Counted from the stretch's first letter, positions 47,758 through 57,965 are shown. The stretch: 64,000 nt of DNA from Streptomyces fagopyri (GCF_009498275.1 NZ_CP045643.1:7192001-7256000); one strand, 5' to 3'. Program-made: numbers and translations. The notes: generated by a model from the sequence alone, not told the origin.

Positions 47758-49086
47758 TCAGCGCAACGGGCGGAAGTGCCGTTGGAGGCCCTGCCACACA
47801 TCGTCGTACCCGCGCTGGAGGTGTTCCGCGCCCGCCGCCTGTGCCGTGGCGGTCACCGGCCAGCGCGTTTCGAACATGAACGCGAGCCCGTCGGCGACCT
47901 TCTGGGGCCGCAGTTCGGCGGCGCTCGCCCGGTCGAAGGTCTCCCGGTCCGGTCCGTGCGCCGACATCATGTTGTGCAGCGACCCGCCTCCCGGCACGAA
48001 ACCCTCGGCCTTCGCGTCGTAGGCCCCCTCGATCAGCCCCATGTACTCGCTCATCACGTTCCGGTGGAAGTACGGCGGCCGGAAGGTGTCCTCGCCCACC
48101 AGCCAACGCGGCGCGAAGACGACGAAGTCGACGCCGGCGAGCCCCGGGGTGTTGCTCGGGGAGGTCAGCACCGTGAAGATCGACGGGTCCGGGTGGTCGT
48201 AGCTGATGGTCCCGATCACGTTGAAACGGCGCAGGTCGTAGACGTACGGCAGATGGTTGCCGTGCCAGGCGACGACATCCAGCGGAGAGTGGTCGTACGT
48301 CGCCGTCCACAGGTTGCCGCAGAACTTGTTGACGACCTCGACCGGGCCCTCGGTGTCCTCGTACGCGGCCACGGGGGCGAGGAAGTCACGGGCGTTGGCG
48401 AGTCCGTTGGCGCCGATCGGGCCCAGATCGGGGAGTTGGAAGGGCGCTCCGTAGTTCTCGCACACATATCCCCGGGCGGACGCGCCGGACGCGTCGTCGA
48501 GCAGCTCGACGCGGAAGCGCACCCCGCGGGGGATCAGCGCGACCCCGCCCGGCTCCACCGGCAGCAGCCCGAACTCGGTGCGCAGCAGCAGCCCGCCGCG
48601 CTCCGGCACGATGAGCAGTTCGCCGTCGGCGTCGCTGAACACCCGCTCCATCGAGGAGTTGGCGTGATAGAGGTGCACCGCCATGCCCGTGCGCCGCGTC
48701 GCGTCGCCGTTGCCGCCGAGTGTCCACAGGCCGGCGAGGAAGTCGGTGCCCGCGGAGGGTTCCGGCAGCGGGTTCCAGCGGAGCCGGTTGGGATCGGGCT
48801 CGGTCTCGGTGAACGGTGCCGAGCGCAGGGTGCCGTTGTCCGCGCGGGTGAACGCGGGATGCGCGGCCGACGGGCGGATCCGGTACAGCCACGAACGCCG
48901 GTTGTGGGCTCTGGGTTCGGTGAACGCCGTGCCGCTCAACTGCTCCGAGTACAGCCCGAGCGGGGCGCGCTGCGGTGTGTTGCGCCCGTGCGGCAGTGCC
49001 CCGGGGACCGCCTCCGAGCTGTGTTCGTTGCCGAATCCGGAGAGGTAGGCCAGCCCCTCGGCCGTCTTCCTCGCGTCCCCGCTCAT
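47758..49086 (-). CDS. hmgA: Homogentisate 1,2-dioxygenase
   Basis: 442 residues, the normal length for HmgA, which opens the ring of homogentisate to maleylacetoacetate in tyrosine and phenylalanine degradation. Start at 49086 (GAGGGA upstream). Family features are clear: [13 protein letters not shown] and [12 protein letters not shown] near the N-terminus, [16 protein letters not shown] in the middle, and the iron-binding region [18 protein letters not shown] and [12 protein letters not shown] near the C-terminus with conserved His residues. Maleylacetoacetate isomerase and fumarylacetoacetase are not in the window. Confidence 0.97.
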   Translation of the reverse strand: MSGDARKTAEGLAYLSGFGNEHSSEAVPGALPHGRNTPQRAPLGLYSEQLSGTAFTEPRAHNRRSWLYRIRPSAAHPAFTRADNGTLRSAPFTETEPDPNRLRWNPLPEPSAGTDFLAGLWTLGGNGDATRRTGMAVHLYHANSSMERVFSDADGELLIVPERGGLLLRTEFGLLPVEPGGVALIPRGVRFRVELLDDASGASARGYVCENYGAPFQLPDLGPIGANGLANARDFLAPVAAYEDTEGPVEVVNKFCGNLWTATYDHSPLDVVAWHGNHLPYVYDLRRFNVIGTISYDHPDPSIFTVLTSPSNTPGLAGVDFVVFAPRWLVGEDTFRPPYFHRNVMSEYMGLIEGAYDAKAEGFVPGGGSLHNMMSAHGPDRETFDRASAAELRPQKVADGLAFMFETRWPVTATAQAAGAEHLQRGYDDVWQGLQRHFRPLR

Positions 49087-49298
49087 GATCGCTCCCTCGC
49101 GCCCGATTCCTATGCATCACCGTAGGATTCGACGCCACCGTGCGCAAGAGGGAGCTCGAAGCACCGCTCGGGACCGGCCACGGCTCCCGCGCGCGCTCCG
49201 GGAGCGGGCCCGGCGTACGCCCCAGGGCTTGCCGTACGGCCCGAGAACCCGACTCCAGGGGGATCCGGCTGTCGGACCGTTGTTCTACTCTCCCGGGC

Positions 49299-49988
49299 AT
49301 GTCGTGGAAGCGTGGACTGCTCGCCGCGCTCGCGGTCTGCGGCCTGCTCGGCGGACCGGCGGGCTGCGGCTCCGGTGACGGGCACGGGCGGGCGGAGCGG
49401 GTGTCGGCCCCGCCCGTGGGCAGACTCCTGGACGGGACGGACGAGAAAGGACGGCACTACCGTGAGGTCGAGAAGAAGAACGCGCCCGAGATCGCGATCG
49501 AGGTCCAGCCGGACTCCGACTACGGCTGGGACGTGCGCCTGAGCGTCCGCCACTTCCGCTTCTCGCCCGCCGGGGCGGGGGCGCGGGCCGTGACCGGCCG
49601 CGGCGTCGCCCTGCTCTACCTCGACGGCCGCACCATCGCCACGCTGCGCGGCGCCGAACACCACCTCTCCGGCGACCTGGTGCCGCGGGGCACCCACCAC
49701 GTCACCGCACGCCTCTACGCCGACGACCGGACGGTGTGGACCGTGCACGGCAAACCGGTGGAGAGCACCGCCGACATCACGGCGTCGGTGGCGGGACCGA
49801 CGCACGGCGGCGCCCCGGCGCGCGGCCCGACGCGGACCCCGGCGTCCACGGCCACCCCCGCGGGGGCCACCGCCGGGACCCCCGTGACGGCCCCGCCCCG
49901 CAGGGGGACGACCGGGGCGAGCGGGAACGGGGGCAGGGCCCGAACCGGCACGGGAGGTTCACCGGACTCCGGCGGAAAGGCATCATGA
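49299..49988 (+). CDS. Putative lipoprotein of unknown function
   Basis: 229 residues from the ATG at 49299. The signal peptide ends in a lipobox (LLGGPAGC, Cys at about residue 23), so it should be membrane-lipidated. A beta-rich domain (about 45-150) contains VRLSVRHFRFSP and GTHHVTARLYADDRTVWTVHG and resembles small immunoglobulin-like or copper-binding-like outer domains, but without a metal motif. A Pro/Thr/Ala/Gly-rich tail follows. The stop overlaps the TetR start (ATGA). No family name can be given. Confidence 0.75.
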   Translation: MSWKRGLLAALAVCGLLGGPAGCGSGDGHGRAERVSAPPVGRLLDGTDEKGRHYREVEKKNAPEIAIEVQPDSDYGWDVRLSVRHFRFSPAGAGARAVTGRGVALLYLDGRTIATLRGAEHHLSGDLVPRGTHHVTARLYADDRTVWTVHGKPVESTADITASVAGPTHGGAPARGPTRTPASTATPAGATAGTPVTAPPRRGTTGASGNGGRARTGTGGSPDSGGKAS

Positions 49989-50605
49989 AGCCTGTGCCCC
50001 CAGCGACCCCGCTCCGGCGTGCGCCCGTCCAGCGGCGCAGCGCCGAGAGACTGACGAGGATCCTCGACGCCTGCGCCGGACTCCTCGACGAGGTCGGCTA
50101 CGACGCCTTGAGCACCCGGGCCGTGGCCGAGCGCGCGGGTGTCCCGATCGGTTCCGTCTACCGCTTCTTCGGCAACAAGCGCGCCATGGCCGACGCACTG
50201 GCCCAGCGCAACCTGGAGCACTACACCGAACGCGTCGCCGAGCGCCTCGGGGAGTCGGACGGCACGGGAGGCTGGCGGGCGGCCATGGACGCCGTGCTCG
50301 ACGAGTACCTCGCCATGAAGCGCACCGCGCCCGGCTTCTCCCTGGTCGACTTCGGCAACCAGATACCGGTCGGCTCCGGCCACGCCGAGCCCAACACCCG
50401 CGTCGCCGACCGGCTCACCGAACTGCTCTCCGGCTATCTCGACCGCACCCCGGACGAGGACCTGCGGCGCACCTTCCTCGTCGCCGTGGAGGCCGCCGAC
50501 ACCCTGGTCCACCTCGCCTTCCGCATCACCCCGGAAGGAGACGAGCGGGTCATCGCCGAGACCCGGCAGCTGCTCCGCGCCTATCTGGGCCGGGTCCTCG
50601 ACTGA
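49985..50605 (+). CDS. TetR-family regulator
   Basis: 206 residues coupled to the lipoprotein gene by ATGA. The HTH STRAVAERAGVPIGSVYRFFGNKRAM is standard, and the C-terminal half is TetR_C-like with an NTRVADRL segment. It may control the lipoprotein or the molybdopterin enzyme downstream, ahead of which the palindrome TACCG-GT-CGGTA lies. From memory a TetR near this place in S. coelicolor (SCO1712) affects antibiotic production; identity is not verified. Confidence 0.88.
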   Translation: MKPVPPATPLRRAPVQRRSAERLTRILDACAGLLDEVGYDALSTRAVAERAGVPIGSVYRFFGNKRAMADALAQRNLEHYTERVAERLGESDGTGGWRAAMDAVLDEYLAMKRTAPGFSLVDFGNQIPVGSGHAEPNTRVADRLTELLSGYLDRTPDEDLRRTFLVAVEAADTLVHLAFRITPEGDERVIAETRQLLRAYLGRVLD

Positions 50606-50759
50606 ACCGGGCGCGGGCCGGGGCGCGTCGCGAAAGCCCCGTCGTCGGCCCGCGGGGCGTGCCGGGTGTCACGGGGCGGGCGGGACTCCCGCCGCGCGGC
50701 TCGCGGACCGGGTGCGGAGATTTCCGGCCTCACCCCGAGAAGGCCCTCCCGGTCATCCG

Positions 50760-50771
50760 TACCGGTCGGTA
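50760..50771. promoter_or_regulatory. Palindrome upstream of the molybdopterin oxidoreductase gene
   Basis: TACCGGTCGGTA has perfect 5-bp arms and a form common in TetR operators. It lies 51 bp before the start of the oxidoreductase gene and 154 bp after the TetR stop. Confidence 0.35.
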
Positions 50772-50822
50772 TGCTCGGCCGCGTCCGTGTGCCACCGCTG
50801 CCACCGTCCTCCGGGAGGATTC

Positions 50823-53144
50823 GTGTCCCGCACCTCCGGCACCACCCGAGACTCCCGCACCCCCGGCCCCAGTCCGGACTCGCGTACCTCGAACACCACC
50901 CCGGACTCCCGCACCGCCCTGCGCGTCTGTCCCCTCTGTGAGGCCACCTGCGGGCTGACCCTCACCATCGAGGGCACTCGGGTGACCGGCGCCCGCGGCG
51001 ACCGCGACGATGTGTTCAGCAAGGGGTTCCTCTGTCCCAAGGGCGCCTCCTTCGGCGCCGCCGACGGCGACCCCGACCGGCTGCGCGCCCCCCTCGTGCG
51101 TGAGGACGGCGTACTGCGCGAGGCGACGTGGGACGAGGCCTTCGACGCCGTCGCGGCGGGACTGCGCGCGGTGGTGGACCGGTACGGCCCGAACGCCGTC
51201 GGTGTCGTCCTGGGCAATCCCAACGTCCACACCATGGCCGGCGCCCTCTACCCGACCGTCCTGCTCACCGCCCTCGGCACCCGCAGCGTCTTCACCGCCT
51301 CCACCGTCGACCAGATGCCCAAGCACGTGTCGAGCGGCCTGCTCTACGGCGACGCCAACGCCATCCCGGTGCCGGACCTCGACCACACCGACCACCTCCT
51401 GCTGATCGGCGCCAACCCCCTGGAGTCCAACGGGAGTCTGTGCACCGCACCCGACTTCCCCGGCAAGCTCAAGGCGCTGCGGGCCCGCGGCGGCACGCTC
51501 ACGGTCATCGACCCGCGCCGGACCCGCACGGCCAAACTCGCTGACCGTCACGTGGCCGTCCGGCCCGGCACCGATGCCCTGCTCCTCGCGGCGATGACCC
51601 ACGTCCTGTTCGAGGAGAAGCTCGTGGACCCGGGCGAACTCACGCCGCACCTCCAGGGCATCGAGGAACTCGCGGACGCCGTGGGGGACTTCACCCCCGA
51701 GGCCGCGAGCGAGGCCTGCGACGTACCCGCCGACACCATCCGGGCGCTCGCCCGTGAGCTGGCCGCGGCGCCCACCGCGGCCGTCTACGGACGCATCGGC
51801 AGCTGCACGGTTCCGCACGGCACCCTCGCCAGCTGGCTCGTCGACGTCCTCAACATCCTCACCGGCAACCTGGACCGGCCCGGCGGCGCCCTCTTCCCGC
51901 TCGCCGCCACCGACCGGACGCCCCGGCCCGCGGGTCCCGGCCGCGGCTTCGCCCTCGGCCGCTGGCACAGCAGGGTGAGCCGGCACCCCGAGGCCAAGGG
52001 CGAACTGCCGCTGTCCGCCCTCGCCGAGGAGATCGACACCGCCACACCCGAAGGAGCGCCGGTCCGCGCCGTCATCGCCGTCGCCGCCAACCCCGTCCTG
52101 TCCGCTCCCGACGGCGACCGCCTCGACAAGGCCCTCGACTCGCTCGACTTCATGGTCAGCGTCGATCCGTACCTCAACGAGACCTCCCGCCACGCGCATG
52201 TCGTCCTGCCGCCGCCCCCGCCCTCGCAGAGCGCCCACCACGACTTCGCCTTCAACACCCTCGCCGTGCGCAACCAGGTCCGCTACAACCGGCCCGCCGT
52301 CCCCCTCGAACCCGGCCGGATGGCGGAGACCGAGATCCTCGCCCGGCTGGTGCTGGCCGCGACCGGCATGCACGGGGCCGATCCGGCCACCGTCGACGCC
52401 ATGGTCGTCGACTCCACCCTCGGCAAGGCGGTCGAGGACGCGCACGGACCGGTGCACCGGCGCGACCCCCGCGAACTCGCCGCGGCGCTCACCGGCGGGA
52501 CCGGACCCGAGCGGCGCCTCGACATGATGCTGCGCCTGGGCCCGTACGGCGACGGCTTCGGCGCCCGTCCGGAGGGCATCAGCCTGGACCGGCTGCTCGC
52601 GCGGCCGCACGGCATCGACCTCGGGCCGCTGCGCCCCCGCCTGCCGCAGCCGCTGAAGACCCGCAGCGGCAGGATCGAACTGCTGCCGGCCCCCATAGCC
52701 GACGATCTGCCGCGGCTGCGGGACGCCCTGCGTGAACGCCCGGCCGGGTTCGTGCTCGTCGGCCGCCGGCATCTGCGCTCCAACAACAGCTGGATGCACA
52801 ACGTGCCGGCGCTCACCGGCGGCTCCAACCGCTGCACCCTGCACGTCCACCCCGAGGACGCCGCACGCCTCGGCCTCGCCGACGGTACGGCCGTACGCGT
52901 CAGGGGTGCCGGGGGAGAGGTGACCGCCCCCGCGGAGGTCACCGACGCCGTCCGGCGCGGAGTGGTGAGCCTGCCGCACGGCTGGGGGCACGACCGTCCC
53001 GGCACCCGGATGAGCCACGCCGCCCTCGACCCCGGCGTCAACGTCAACCAGCTCCTCGACGGCTCGCTCCTCGACCCGCTGTCGGGCACGGCGGTGCTCA
53101 ACGGTGTCCCCGTCGAACTCGCGCCCGCCGAGGCGGGGTTGTGA
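50823..53144 (+). CDS. Molybdopterin oxidoreductase (formate dehydrogenase/nitrate reductase-like)
   Basis: 773 residues from a GTG at 50823 with GGGAGG 4 bases upstream. After a low-complexity Thr/Pro/Asp/Ser/Arg tail, an N-terminal iron-sulfur motif C-x2-C-x3-C (CPLCEATCG) and a later Cys in GFLCPKG bind one 4Fe-4S cluster. The Mo-bisPGD domains follow (VVLGNPNVH, LLLIGANPLESN, SVDPYLNETSRHA), and the C-terminal barrel begins at GFVLVGRR with RSNNSWMHN. No Tat signal is seen, so it is probably cytoplasmic and FdhA-like or assimilatory. No electron-transfer partner gene is adjacent. Natural substrate unknown. Confidence 0.9.
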   Translation: MSRTSGTTRDSRTPGPSPDSRTSNTTPDSRTALRVCPLCEATCGLTLTIEGTRVTGARGDRDDVFSKGFLCPKGASFGAADGDPDRLRAPLVREDGVLREATWDEAFDAVAAGLRAVVDRYGPNAVGVVLGNPNVHTMAGALYPTVLLTALGTRSVFTASTVDQMPKHVSSGLLYGDANAIPVPDLDHTDHLLLIGANPLESNGSLCTAPDFPGKLKALRARGGTLTVIDPRRTRTAKLADRHVAVRPGTDALLLAAMTHVLFEEKLVDPGELTPHLQGIEELADAVGDFTPEAASEACDVPADTIRALARELAAAPTAAVYGRIGSCTVPHGTLASWLVDVLNILTGNLDRPGGALFPLAATDRTPRPAGPGRGFALGRWHSRVSRHPEAKGELPLSALAEEIDTATPEGAPVRAVIAVAANPVLSAPDGDRLDKALDSLDFMVSVDPYLNETSRHAHVVLPPPPPSQSAHHDFAFNTLAVRNQVRYNRPAVPLEPGRMAETEILARLVLAATGMHGADPATVDAMVVDSTLGKAVEDAHGPVHRRDPRELAAALTGGTGPERRLDMMLRLGPYGDGFGARPEGISLDRLLARPHGIDLGPLRPRLPQPLKTRSGRIELLPAPIADDLPRLRDALRERPAGFVLVGRRHLRSNNSWMHNVPALTGGSNRCTLHVHPEDAARLGLADGTAVRVRGAGGEVTAPAEVTDAVRRGVVSLPHGWGHDRPGTRMSHAALDPGVNVNQLLDGSLLDPLSGTAVLNGVPVELAPAEAGL

Positions 53145-53518
53145 CCCGGAGTTCGCCCTTCCCCGACACTGCCGGGCAGGGCCGGGCACTCGGTGGCGCC
53201 TGGCGGAGGGCGGGTTGGGCGACCGCGCCCGCCTCGTGACCGGACGGACGGCATCGGCATCGCTGGTGGTGGCCGGGGCGGGGTCCTGCCCGGCACCCTC
53301 CCGCGGGTGCCGGCCGGTACCCGCCACCGGCGACCCCGGGCAGCGGTAGACGATCGTCCGTTTCCTCCCGGGGTGAACCGTGCCGACCGATCCCGCCGAG
53401 TGTCTTCCCCCGGGCGTGTGCGGTCCGTTAGCTTCCGTGACTCACACGTCCCCCGCGACCCGCCGGGACGTCCGACCGCGGAGCACCAGCGCCCTGTGAG
53501 CCCCCGGGGGCACCCTTC
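53145..53518. other. Intergenic region before the ABC ATPase gene
   Basis: GC-rich with several short inverted repeats (for example CCCGGCACCCTCCCGCGGGTGCCGG near 53290-53315), one of which may terminate the oxidoreductase gene. TAGCTT at 53429-53434 could be a -10 element. No gene. Confidence 0.35.
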
Positions 53519-54862
53519 ATGACACGCGCCATCTCCCTGCACCAGGTCAGCAAGTCGTACGCACGCGGTGTCCGCGTGGTGGAGCGGCTCTCGCTCGACA
53601 TCAGGCCCGGGGAGTTCCTCGTCCTGCTCGGACCCTCCGGCTGCGGCAAGTCGACCGTGCTGAGGATGATCGCCGGACTGGAGGACCCGAGTGAGGGCCA
53701 GGTGCGCCTCGACGGCGAGTTCGCCAACGATCTGCCGCCGGCCGAACGGGACATGGCGATGGTCTTCCAGAACTTCGCCCTCTACCCGAGCATGACCGGC
53801 CGCGACAACATCGGCTTCCCGCTGCGGATCGAGGCGCCCGGCGAGGACCCCCGGCCGCGCGTCGACGCCACCGCCCGGATGCTCGGCATCGAGGACCTCC
53901 TCGACCGCTTCCCCAACCAGTTGTCGGGAGGCGAACGCCAGCGCGTCGCGATGGGCCGCGCCATCGCCCGTCACCCCTCCGCCTTCCTGATGGACGAGCC
54001 GCTGTCCAACCTCGACGCCAAACTCCGCAACCACCTGCGCGCCGAGATCGCCGGCCTCACCAGAAAGCTCGGCGTCACCACGGTGTACGTCACCCACGAC
54101 CAGGCCGAGGCGCTCTCGCTCGGCGACCGGGTCGCCGTCCTGCGCGGCGGCGTGCTCCAGCAACTGGGCACGCCCCGCACGGTCTACGCGCTGCCCGCCA
54201 ACGTCTTCGTCGCCGCCTTCATCGGCACGCCCCGCATCAATCTGCTGCGCGGCCTCGTCCGGGCCCCGCTCGACGGCGCGATGACGATCAGCCTCGGCCG
54301 GCAGTACCTCCGGCTGCCCGAACCGCTCTGCCTCGACCACCAGTTGCTGCGGGTGCAGCAGGGCAGGGAGGTCATCGTCGGCCTGCGCTCCGAGGGGGTC
54401 CGCATCGCCAGACCGTCGGAGGCCAGGCCCGGTGAGGTGCCGATCAGCGGCCTGGTCGAACACGTGGAGTTCCAGGGGCACGAGGTGCTCGTCCACTTCA
54501 ACACCGGCTCGCGGCCCGCCTACGTGCCGGAGCTGGAGGCACCGCGTCCGGTCCGTCAGGTCCGCCGCCGGCGCCGTGCGGGCACCGTCCTGGGCCGCCT
54601 CCGTGAGCGGGCCGCGGGGCTGCGGACGGGGCCCGTGGCCGTCATGGATCACCCGGAGGGCACGGAACCCGTCCGCGCCGACGACGTTCCGCCGGAGGGC
54701 CGCCAGCCCGGCGACCTCGTCGTCCGCACCACCCCCGACTTCGAACTCCGGCACGGCCTCCAGGTCCCCCTCCTCGTCGACCTCGCCCACCTGTTCGTCT
54801 TCGACCAGCACGGCGAACGCATCTGCCCCGCTCCGGCGCGGCTGCCGGACCTGGACGAGTGA
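53519..54862 (+). CDS. ABC transporter ATP-binding protein, MalK/UgpC-like (orphan)
   Basis: 447 residues. Complete ATPase: Walker A GPSGCGKST, Q-loop, signature LSGGERQR, Walker B FLMDEP, His switch YVTHDQAEA. The C-terminal regulatory part with an OB-type fold (IVGLRSEGVRIARP, ISGLVEHVEFQGHEVLVHF) is as in carbohydrate-importer ATPases, but carries an extra Arg/Pro-rich insert (about 345-400). No permease or binding-protein genes are adjacent, so it probably energises importers encoded elsewhere, as MsiK does. The ATG at 53519 lacks a strong ribosome site. Confidence 0.88.
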   Translation: MTRAISLHQVSKSYARGVRVVERLSLDIRPGEFLVLLGPSGCGKSTVLRMIAGLEDPSEGQVRLDGEFANDLPPAERDMAMVFQNFALYPSMTGRDNIGFPLRIEAPGEDPRPRVDATARMLGIEDLLDRFPNQLSGGERQRVAMGRAIARHPSAFLMDEPLSNLDAKLRNHLRAEIAGLTRKLGVTTVYVTHDQAEALSLGDRVAVLRGGVLQQLGTPRTVYALPANVFVAAFIGTPRINLLRGLVRAPLDGAMTISLGRQYLRLPEPLCLDHQLLRVQQGREVIVGLRSEGVRIARPSEARPGEVPISGLVEHVEFQGHEVLVHFNTGSRPAYVPELEAPRPVRQVRRRRRAGTVLGRLRERAAGLRTGPVAVMDHPEGTEPVRADDVPPEGRQPGDLVVRTTPDFELRHGLQVPLLVDLAHLFVFDQHGERICPAPARLPDLDE

Positions 54863-54908
54863 GTTCGCTACGCATGCGTGCACGTCCCCGCTCAGCATCC
54901 GCGCCCGG

Positions 54909-55334
54909 GTGGGCGCCGCCACCGCCACCGCCCTGCTCGCCGCCGGCGCCCCGGCCGCGTACGCCCTGTTCGACGACGCGGGCCCGAAGACCCCGGCCTC
55001 CGGCAGGGCCTACGTCGAGACCCGGCTGCTGTTCGGCACCGAGCGGCCCGACGGCGGACCGGCCGTGACCGACGCGCAGTTCATGGCCTTCGTCGACCGA
55101 GAGGTGACGCCCGCCTTCCCGGAGGGACTCACCGTGCGGGACGGCCGCGGACAGTACCGTGACGCGCGTGGCGTCATCGAGCGCGAGCGGTCGTACGAAC
55201 TGACCCTGCTGTATCCGCCGGCGCAGGCCCGTACCAGGGACGCCGGGATCGAGCGGATCCGGACGGCGTACGAGAGGGCGTTCGGGCAGGAGTCCGTGGC
55301 GCGTCTCGACACGCCCACCCGGGCCGACTTCTGA
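54909..55334 (+). CDS. DUF3574-type small secreted or membrane-proximal protein
   Basis: At least 141 residues. The domain (YVETRLLFGTERPDG, ITxxFMAFVDREVTP-like region, FPEGLTVRDGRGQYRD) matches DUF3574. The only in-frame start is the GTG at 54909, which gives a hydrophobic leader without the usual positive N-terminus and has no ribosome site. In another frame, ATG at 54873 reads MRARPRSASA, exactly the missing signal-peptide start, joining the domain frame after a single-base shift near 54900. A frameshift, natural or from sequencing, is therefore suspected. Function unknown. Confidence 0.6.
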   Translation: MGAATATALLAAGAPAAYALFDDAGPKTPASGRAYVETRLLFGTERPDGGPAVTDAQFMAFVDREVTPAFPEGLTVRDGRGQYRDARGVIERERSYELTLLYPPAQARTRDAGIERIRTAYERAFGQESVARLDTPTRADF

Positions 55335-55385
55335 GGTCCTGGCGGCGTCCGGGCGGCAGGCGCCCCCGTGTCCCTCTGGCGCCAC

Positions 55386-55406
55386 AAAACTATCATCGCT
55401 AGTTTA
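55386..55406. promoter_or_regulatory. TetR-type operator upstream of the aldehyde dehydrogenase gene
   Basis: AAAACTATC and GCTAGTTTA half-sites around 3 bases make a 21-bp site matching 60925-60945 at 16 of 21 positions. It ends 37 bp before the dehydrogenase start. Confidence 0.65.
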
Positions 55407-55443
55407 GGGTCCGGACGACGCGGCCCCGCCCGGGAGGAACACG

Positions 55444-56832
55444 ATGAAGGCACATGACGGCATGTACATCGACGGTGCCTGGCGCCCCGCCGCCGGCACC
55501 GACACCATCGAGGTGGTGAACCCGGTCGACGAGCAGGTGGTGGGCCGGGTCCCGGCGGGCACCGCGCAGGACGTCGACGCCGCCGTACGAGCCGCCCGCG
55601 CCGCCCTCCCGGCCTGGGCGGCGACCCCGCCCGCCGAGCGTGCCGCGCGGCTGGCCGCCCTGCGGGACGTACTCGGCGCGCGGAAGGACGAGATCGCCGA
55701 GACCGTCACGGCGGAGCTCGGCTCACCGCTCGCGTTCTCGCAGGCCGTGCACGCGGGCGTACCGGTCCTGGTCGCCGGCTCCTACGCCGAACTCGCCGCC
55801 ACCCACGCCTTCGAGGAGAAGGTCGGTAACTCGGTCGTCCACCAGGAACCCGTCGGGGTGGTCGGCGCGATCACGCCCTGGAACTATCCGCTCCACCAGA
55901 TCGTCGCCAAGGTCGCCCCGGCGCTCGCGGCCGGCTGCACGATCGTCCTGAAGCCCGCCGAGGACACCCCTCTGACCGCCCAGCTCTTCGCGGAGGCGGT
56001 CGCGGAGGCGGGCGTGCCGGCCGGTGTCTTCAACCTCGTCACCGGTCTCGGGCCGGTGGCCGGGCAGGCCCTCGCCGAGCACCCGGACGTGGACCTGGTC
56101 TCCTTCACCGGCTCCACGGCTGTCGGCCGGAGGATCGGAGCCGCCGCCGGCGCCGCCGTCAAGCGGGTCGCCCTGGAACTCGGTGGCAAGTCCGCCAACG
56201 TGATCCTGCCGAGCGCGGACCTCGCGAAGGCCGTCAACGTCGGCGTCGCGAACGTGATGTCCAACTCCGGCCAGACGTGCAGCGCCTGGACCCGCATGCT
56301 GGTGCACGACTCCCGGTACGAGGAGGCCGTGGAGCTCGCCGCCGCGGCGGCGGTCAAGTACGGCGACCGCATCGGTCCGGTCGTCAACGCCAAGCAGCAG
56401 GCCCGGGTGCGGAGTTACATCGAGAAGGGTGTCGCCGAGGGCGCCCGGCTGGTCGCGGGCGGCCCCGAAGCCCCCCGCGCCCAGGGTTACTTCGTCAGCC
56501 CGACCGTCTTCGCCGACGTCGAACCCGGGATGACGATCGCCCAGGAGGAGATCTTCGGTCCGGTGCTCTCGATCCTGCGTTACCAGGACGAGGAGGACGC
56601 CGTCCGGATCGCCAACGGCACGGTCTACGGGCTGGCCGGGGCCGTCTGGGCCGGAGACGAGGCCGAGGCGGTGGCGTTCGCGCGACGGCTCGACACCGGA
56701 CAGGTCGACATCAACGGCGGACGCTTCAACCCCCTTGCCCCGTTCGGGGGGTACAAGCAGTCGGGTGTCGGACGCGAGCTGGGCACGCACGGCCTGTCCG
56801 AGTACCTCCAGACGAAGTCCTTCCAGTTCTAG
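55444..56832 (+). CDS. NAD(P)-dependent aldehyde dehydrogenase
   Basis: 462 residues with GGGAGG before the ATG. Catalytic Glu245 in LELGGKS and nucleophile Cys279 in NSGQTCSA are spaced as in the superfamily; the cofactor motif FTGSTAVG is present, and the C-terminus has [12 protein letters not shown]. Oxidises an aldehyde to an acid. It lies 17 bases before an alcohol dehydrogenase gene, so the pair can turn an alcohol into an acid. The upstream operator matches that of the TetR gene at 60899, linking it to the acyl-CoA dehydrogenase. Confidence 0.93.
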   Translation: MKAHDGMYIDGAWRPAAGTDTIEVVNPVDEQVVGRVPAGTAQDVDAAVRAARAALPAWAATPPAERAARLAALRDVLGARKDEIAETVTAELGSPLAFSQAVHAGVPVLVAGSYAELAATHAFEEKVGNSVVHQEPVGVVGAITPWNYPLHQIVAKVAPALAAGCTIVLKPAEDTPLTAQLFAEAVAEAGVPAGVFNLVTGLGPVAGQALAEHPDVDLVSFTGSTAVGRRIGAAAGAAVKRVALELGGKSANVILPSADLAKAVNVGVANVMSNSGQTCSAWTRMLVHDSRYEEAVELAAAAAVKYGDRIGPVVNAKQQARVRSYIEKGVAEGARLVAGGPEAPRAQGYFVSPTVFADVEPGMTIAQEEIFGPVLSILRYQDEEDAVRIANGTVYGLAGAVWAGDEAEAVAFARRLDTGQVDINGGRFNPLAPFGGYKQSGVGRELGTHGLSEYLQTKSFQF

Positions 56833-56849
56833 ACCCCAGGAGCACGCAC

Positions 56850-57932
56850 ATGGTTCGCGCCGCCGTCCTGCCCGCCGTGGGCGCTCCGCTGGAGATCGCC
56901 GAGATCGACCTCCCCGAACCGGGGCCTGGCCAGGTCCGGGTACGGCTGGCCGCCGCCGGGGTCTGCCACTCCGACCTCTCGCTGTCCGACGGCACCATGC
57001 GGGTGCCCGTCCCCGCCGTCCTCGGCCACGAGGGCGCCGGGACCGTCGTCTCCGTGGGCGAAGGTGTGACGGGCATCGCCCCCGGAGCCGAAGTGGTCCT
57101 CAACTGGGCTCCCTCCTGCGGAAGTTGCCACGCCTGCTCCTTGGGGGAGGTGTGGCTGTGCGCCGACGCGCTGACCGGAGCGGGGAACGTGTACGCACGG
57201 CGTACGTCCGACGGGAGCGACCTCCACCCCGGCCTGAACGTGGCAGCGTTCGCCGAGGAGACGGTGGTGGCCGCCGGATGCGTACTCCCCGCCCCGGACG
57301 GCATTCCGCTCGCCGACGCCGCCCTGCTCGGCTGCGCCGTCCTCACCGGATACGGCGCCGTCCACCACTCCGCGGGTGTCCGGCCCGGCGAGAGCGTCGC
57401 CGTGTTCGGGGTCGGCGGGGTGGGCCTCGCGGCGCTCCAGGCCGCCAGGATCGCGGGCGCCTCGAAGATCGTCGCCGTCGACGTCTCCGCGGCGAAGGAG
57501 TCGCTGGCCCGGGCCGCCGGCGCCACGGACTACGTCGTCGCCTCCGACACCACCGCCCGCGAGATCCGCGCCCTGACCGGGAGGCACGGCGTCGACGTGG
57601 CCGTCGAGTGCGTCGGCCGCGCCGTCACCATCCGCGCCGCCTGGGACTCCACCCGCCGCGGCGGCCGCACCACGGTCGTCGGCATCGGCGGCAAGGACCA
57701 GCAGGTCACCTTCAACGCGCTGGAGATCTTCCACTGGGGGAGGACCCTGGCCGGCTGTGTGTACGGCAACTGTGACCCGGCACGCGACCTCCCGGTGCTC
57801 GCCGAGCACGTACGGGCGGGCCGGCTGGACCTGGCGATGCTGGTCACCGAGCGGATCGGGCTGGAGGGGATCCCGGGGGCGTTCGAGAACATGGTGGCGG
57901 GGAAGGGCGGACGGGCGGTGGTGGAGTTCTAG
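56850..57932 (+). CDS. Zinc-dependent alcohol dehydrogenase (MDR superfamily)
   Basis: 360 residues; CAGGAG precedes the ATG at 56850. Catalytic zinc ligands GVCHSD and GHEGAG, structural-zinc cysteines CGSCHACSLGEVWLC, and the Rossmann motif GVGGVGL are all present. Class III/AdhB-like long-chain alcohol or formaldehyde-type architecture. In an operon with the aldehyde dehydrogenase; together with the acyl-CoA dehydrogenase under the same operator type, a route from alcohol to acyl-CoA and enoyl-CoA is plausible. Confidence 0.92.
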   Translation: MVRAAVLPAVGAPLEIAEIDLPEPGPGQVRVRLAAAGVCHSDLSLSDGTMRVPVPAVLGHEGAGTVVSVGEGVTGIAPGAEVVLNWAPSCGSCHACSLGEVWLCADALTGAGNVYARRTSDGSDLHPGLNVAAFAEETVVAAGCVLPAPDGIPLADAALLGCAVLTGYGAVHHSAGVRPGESVAVFGVGGVGLAALQAARIAGASKIVAVDVSAAKESLARAAGATDYVVASDTTAREIRALTGRHGVDVAVECVGRAVTIRAAWDSTRRGGRTTVVGIGGKDQQVTFNALEIFHWGRTLAGCVYGNCDPARDLPVLAEHVRAGRLDLAMLVTERIGLEGIPGAFENMVAGKGGRAVVEF

Positions 57933-57965
57933 GCGGCGGGGGATCGCGGGGGAGCGGACGGCTGC

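Noticed and set aside
50730..53327. An 865-codon minus-strand frame across the molybdopterin oxidoreductase
   Set aside because: Antisense shadow; no domain, and third-position bias supports the plus strand.
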